Source: Oscillospiraceae bacterium (GTDB lineage Bacteria; Bacillota; Clostridia; Oscillospirales; Ruminococcaceae). From it: a stretch of DNA of 64,000 bases. The stretch lies in assembly GCA_017483465.1 (NCBI GenBank), contig JAFUWN010000102.1, positions 1 to 64,000 of the forward strand. Reading direction: 5' to 3'. A program made the translations under genes and the position numbers. Shown in pieces: positions 61,735-64,000 of this stretch (its first letter is position 1; each line of letters begins with the position of its first letter). Below the pieces are notes generated by a model. That model searched no databases. It saw only the letters and a program-made list of their open reading frames with translations, and was not told the origin of the DNA.

Positions 61735-61843
61735 AGCTGTATGAACAGCTCCCCCGCCTATAGAGACGGGGGATTCCTGTCTGACAGACCTCATTTGAAA
61801 AACTGAACCGGCGGCTCAGTTTAAGTTGACCCGCCACATGGCG
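61735..61843 (+). other. Right-end region of the island with hairpins and attR core
   Basis: Two hairpins follow each other: AGCTGT-ATGA-ACAGCT (61735-61750) and CCCCCG with CGGGGG (61751-61756 and 61767-61772). Then come the attP arm motifs CCGGC and GTTTAAG and a palindrome CCCGCCACATGGCGGG that includes the CATGGCG core. The first hairpins look somewhat like right ends of IS200/IS605-type elements. No tnpA or tnpB is present. Confidence 0.5.
61837..61843 (+). repeat. Right attachment core of the island (attR)
   Basis: The second copy of CATGGCG. Amidase sequence continues in frame from here. Confidence 0.85.
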
Positions 61844-62403
61844 GGATTGACGGCGGATGTGTCTCTATCAACGGCGATCCTGAAAAAAATATCAATCTTG
61901 CGATTTTATTAAATCTACGGGATATGCTCCGGATGTCCGGCTATACTGTTTTGACAACCCGTGACACAGACCGTTCTATTCATGATGAGGGAATTGAAGG
62001 CATTGCCAATCAGAAAAGTTCCGATATGGATAACCGGCTTGCATTATTCAATTCTGTGCAAGGGGCGATCTGTCTTTCGATTCATCAGAATCAGTTCACA
62101 GATTCCCGATACAGCGGAGCACAGATGTTTTATTCTGATACGAATTCTGAAAATGCTGCTCTGGCACAGAGACTTCAGAATCAGTTTGTGGCATTCTTAC
62201 AGCCGGAGAATCAAAGAGAAATCAAGCTTTGCGGAAAAGAATTATTTCTCTGTTATTACAGTAAAAATCCTACTGTCATGGCGGAATGCGGCTTTTTATC
62301 CAATCCGGAAGAAGCAGCCCTGCTGATCACTCCGGAATATCAGCAGAAAGTTGCATTTACGCTCTATTCGGCTCTGATTCAGTATTGTGCTGAAATTTCC
62401 TGA
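61837..62403 (+). pseudogene. N-acetylmuramoyl-L-alanine amidase (CwlD-like), 3' part, split by the island
   Basis: From CAT at 61837 the frame reads HGGIDGGCVSINGDPEKNIN, then LRDMLRMSGYTVLTTRDTD, the later CLSIHQNQFTD zinc His and VMAECGFLSNPEE with the catalytic Glu. These are the remaining Amidase_3 motifs after the first His that lies on the other fragment. There is no start codon or ribosome binding site of its own near the break. It is followed by the C39-like peptidase gene 77 nt on. Confidence 0.92.
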
Positions 62404-62480
62404 TGCCACTTGACAAATATCATATTTTGCAGTAAAATAAAATAGATCTTCTGATACTATCATGAAAGTGAGGCTGTTTC

Positions 62481-63335
62481 ATGCCTGAAAAAATTACTGC
62501 ATTTTTTAAGAAATATTCTTTTATATTTTTAATAATAATATTATTATTTATTTTTAAAATTCTGACCAGATCACCGGAAGTTGCTGCCAGAAGTATTCCG
62601 GTTTCCCATTCACTGATTATCGAATCTCATCCGGAAACTTCCGAAACGGAAACCGTACCGGAATCCGAACCCCAGGAAACAGAATCTGAAACCGAAACGA
62701 CAGAACCGCCGGAATCCGTTATGATTGAAGATGTTCCCTATTATTCGCAGGCAGGACTGCTCCCGACCGGATGTGAAATTGTCAGTGCTAAAATGCTGTT
62801 GGAATATTATACTAAACAGGAAATTGATATTCATAAAATTATTGATTTATTAGATTGTCAGTATCCGGAAGATGTTGACGGCGTTACCTGTGCTCCGCAT
62901 CCGGAAGATGCTTTTATCGGCATTCCGGAAGAATCTTCCGGCTTCGGATGCTTTGCACCGATTATCGTGAAAGCACTGAATCAGCTTCTTCCGAAAGAAT
63001 ATAAAGCCGTAGACATTTCCGGCTTCGATTTGCAGGAGATTGCAGAAACTTATCTTCCGCAGGGAAAGCCCGTTTTAGTATGGGCAACTATTTATTTATG
63101 GGAACCGCATGAATATTTAGGCTGGTATCTCGTGGATGACAAGGGCAAGCCTACTGATGAATGGTATGACTGGCTTGCAAATGAACATTGTATGGTATTG
63201 GTCGGCTATGATGCGGATTATTATTATTTTAATGACCCCTATGATTCCAACGGACTGATTTCTTTCAGCCGTGAAAAAACAGAAAAACGCTTTGCACAGA
63301 TCGGAAAATATGCCGCTGTAGTAACAGAAAAATAA
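62481..63335 (+). CDS. Membrane-anchored C39-like cysteine peptidase
   Basis: The 284-residue protein has one membrane helix (about 13-29), an acidic Glu/Thr/Pro-rich linker (about 45-80) and a Peptidase_C39_2-type papain-like domain (about 80-284). The Cys is in LLPTGCEIVSAKM, the His in ANEHCMVLVGYD, and the Asp or Asn in YYFNDPYDSNG. Homologues cut proteins or process peptides outside the cell. It follows the broken amidase gene and has a GTGAGG ribosome binding site. Confidence 0.87.
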   Translation: MPEKITAFFKKYSFIFLIIILLFIFKILTRSPEVAARSIPVSHSLIIESHPETSETETVPESEPQETESETETTEPPESVMIEDVPYYSQAGLLPTGCEIVSAKMLLEYYTKQEIDIHKIIDLLDCQYPEDVDGVTCAPHPEDAFIGIPEESSGFGCFAPIIVKALNQLLPKEYKAVDISGFDLQEIAETYLPQGKPVLVWATIYLWEPHEYLGWYLVDDKGKPTDEWYDWLANEHCMVLVGYDADYYYFNDPYDSNGLISFSREKTEKRFAQIGKYAAVVTEK

Positions 63336-63341
63336 AAATTG

Positions 63342-63998
63342 ATGCCTATGAATAAATTTGAAAAATTAATTTCTCTGGAAGAAAAACAAATTTCTCCGGA
63401 AGATATGCAATTTATTTATCACTGTCTTACTGATGAAGATGCTCTTATCCGCTGTCAGGCAGTCAGTTTTCTCTTATATCCGGAATTTAAAAATACAGAA
63501 AAAGACATTCGGCTTTTGCTTTCCATGTGTGATGATCCGGATGCACTCGTCCGCACGGAAGTCTATGATGTTCTTTCCGGATTTCATGATCAAAGAATTC
63601 TGATCAGACTTCAGCAGGCTGTTCTGACGGAATCTGACGAACTTGCCCGCAGTTATGCTGTCATGTCATGGGCGGATTCTGCTTCTTATTTTCCTGAATC
63701 TATCCGGTTCCTACAGGATTATGAGAAAAAAGAAACTTCTGAAAGCTGTCTTTTCGCATGTGCCTATGCACGGTATCAGTTTCATGATACCGGAAGTCTG
63801 GAAAAAATTCTTTCTTTCCTGAACAGTAAAGACTATCGTATCCGCTGTTCTGTAGTGAACTCTCTCCGATATGCAGATGAAAATGATCTGCCTGTGATCT
63901 GTCAGGCATTCCGGAACTGTTATGCATCAGAAAAAACAAGAGCCGTCCGCTCGACAATTGAAAAATTTTTCCGGTTTCATAATCAGTATGTACTTTAA
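63342..63998 (+). CDS. HEAT-repeat protein
   Basis: The product of about 218 residues is built of five or so helical HEAT repeats, seen as repeated pairs such as EDALIRCQAVSFLLYP, DPDALVRTEVYDVLSGF and DYRIRCSVVNSLRYA. These form a protein-binding solenoid. No enzymatic motif is present. Two ATG codons stand six bases apart with no clear ribosome binding site, suggesting coupling to the peptidase gene that ends 7 nt before. It ends at the window edge. Confidence 0.8.
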   Translation: MPMNKFEKLISLEEKQISPEDMQFIYHCLTDEDALIRCQAVSFLLYPEFKNTEKDIRLLLSMCDDPDALVRTEVYDVLSGFHDQRILIRLQQAVLTESDELARSYAVMSWADSASYFPESIRFLQDYEKKETSESCLFACAYARYQFHDTGSLEKILSFLNSKDYRIRCSVVNSLRYADENDLPVICQAFRNCYASEKTRAVRSTIEKFFRFHNQYVL

Positions 63999-64000
63999 AG

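Larger units (their letters stand above)
40515..61843. mobile_element. Integrated island of about 21.3 kb carrying a large serine recombinase, inserted in a cwlD-like gene
   Basis: The amidase gene is cut at the CATGGCG repeat, and removal of 21,322 bp restores the frame and the motif ILDAGHGGIDGG exactly. The rebuilt attP (61808-61843 joined to 40515-40550) has partly symmetric arms, CCGGC at 28-32 nt left and GCCGG at 28-32 nt right of the core centre, and GTTTAAG against CTTAAAC closer in, as expected for a serine integrase site. The cargo comprises a two-component system with exporter and M13 peptidase, a dockerin PL11 enzyme, a recombinase, a CODH-ABC operon, an aldose epimerase-like gene, and a GGDEF-DctP pair. 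No relaxase, type IV secretion or capsid genes are seen, so movement would need help or it is a fixed island. The recombinase lies near the middle, so two successive insertions are possible. Confidence 0.82.

Noticed and set aside
40515-61843. Prophage or conjugative element
   Set aside because: No capsid, terminase, portal, relaxase or type IV secretion genes are seen among the complete set of readable genes; only the serine recombinase indicates mobility.
61924-62403. Separate small amidase gene starting at 61924
   Set aside because: The family resemblance extends upstream in frame to 61837 and stops exactly at the attachment core, and no ribosome binding site precedes the internal ATG.

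Overview
The window looks like a chromosome segment of an anaerobic, fibre-degrading Gram-positive bacterium of the Ruminococcus type (Oscillospiraceae). The evidence is three secreted proteins with type I dockerin repeats (a transglutaminase-like protein, a GH43-CBM22-dockerin-CE1 xylanolytic enzyme and a PL11 pectinolytic enzyme), low-GC Firmicute gene order, SAM-I and TPP riboswitches with attached terminators, ECF-type thiamine precursor uptake, and many promoters of the form TTGACA-17 nt-TATAAT with TG extensions. No species can be named from the sequence alone.

Layout. 1-3.4 kb: start of the S10 ribosomal protein operon (rpsJ-rplC-rplD-rplW-rplB-rpsS, minus strand) with its promoter and leader. 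3.5-4.09 kb: a gene-free stretch with its own strong minus-strand promoter that encodes four tandem, separately closed RNA modules. Each carries a circularly permuted tRNA-like core whose acceptor helix is capped by a small loop. 4-16 kb: housekeeping and secreted genes (phosphoesterase, phosphatase, XRE regulator, dockerin transglutaminase, mscL, VanY-like peptidase, GHL10 lipoprotein, nfi, and metK behind a SAM-I riboswitch). 16.0-16.64 kb: a second gene-free locus with a consensus promoter, predicted to make an RNA of about 630 nt closed by a 26-nt terminal helix. 16.9-25 kb: minus-strand housekeeping genes (MBL-GNAT fusion, upp, rpiB, tsaB, tsaE, fhs, pspA). 27.2-31.6 kb: a TPP-controlled thiamine salvage operon (thiW-thiM-thiE-orf-thiD-tenA). 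31.7-40 kb: an RNA methyltransferase, twin HAD proteins, glpK, an orphan pilin and the large xylanolytic enzyme.

40.5-61.84 kb: an island of about 21.3 kb that splits a CwlD-like N-acetylmuramoyl-L-alanine amidase gene. The two halves, 40359-40514 and 61837-62403, rejoin exactly in frame at a shared 7-bp CATGGCG and rebuild the GHGG catalytic motif. The island carries a large serine recombinase, a two-component system with a MacB/FtsX-type exporter and an M13 peptidase, the PL11 dockerin enzyme, a six-gene operon joining two small membrane proteins, a Ni-CO dehydrogenase and a NitT/TauT-type ABC importer, an aldose epimerase-like protein, and a diguanylate cyclase overlapping a TRAP-type binding protein. 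No conjugation or phage structural genes are visible. After the island come the rest of the amidase, a C39-like peptidase and a HEAT-repeat protein.

The most unusual items are the tRNA-like RNA array, the large structured RNA, and the island that could excise to restore a sporulation-type amidase.
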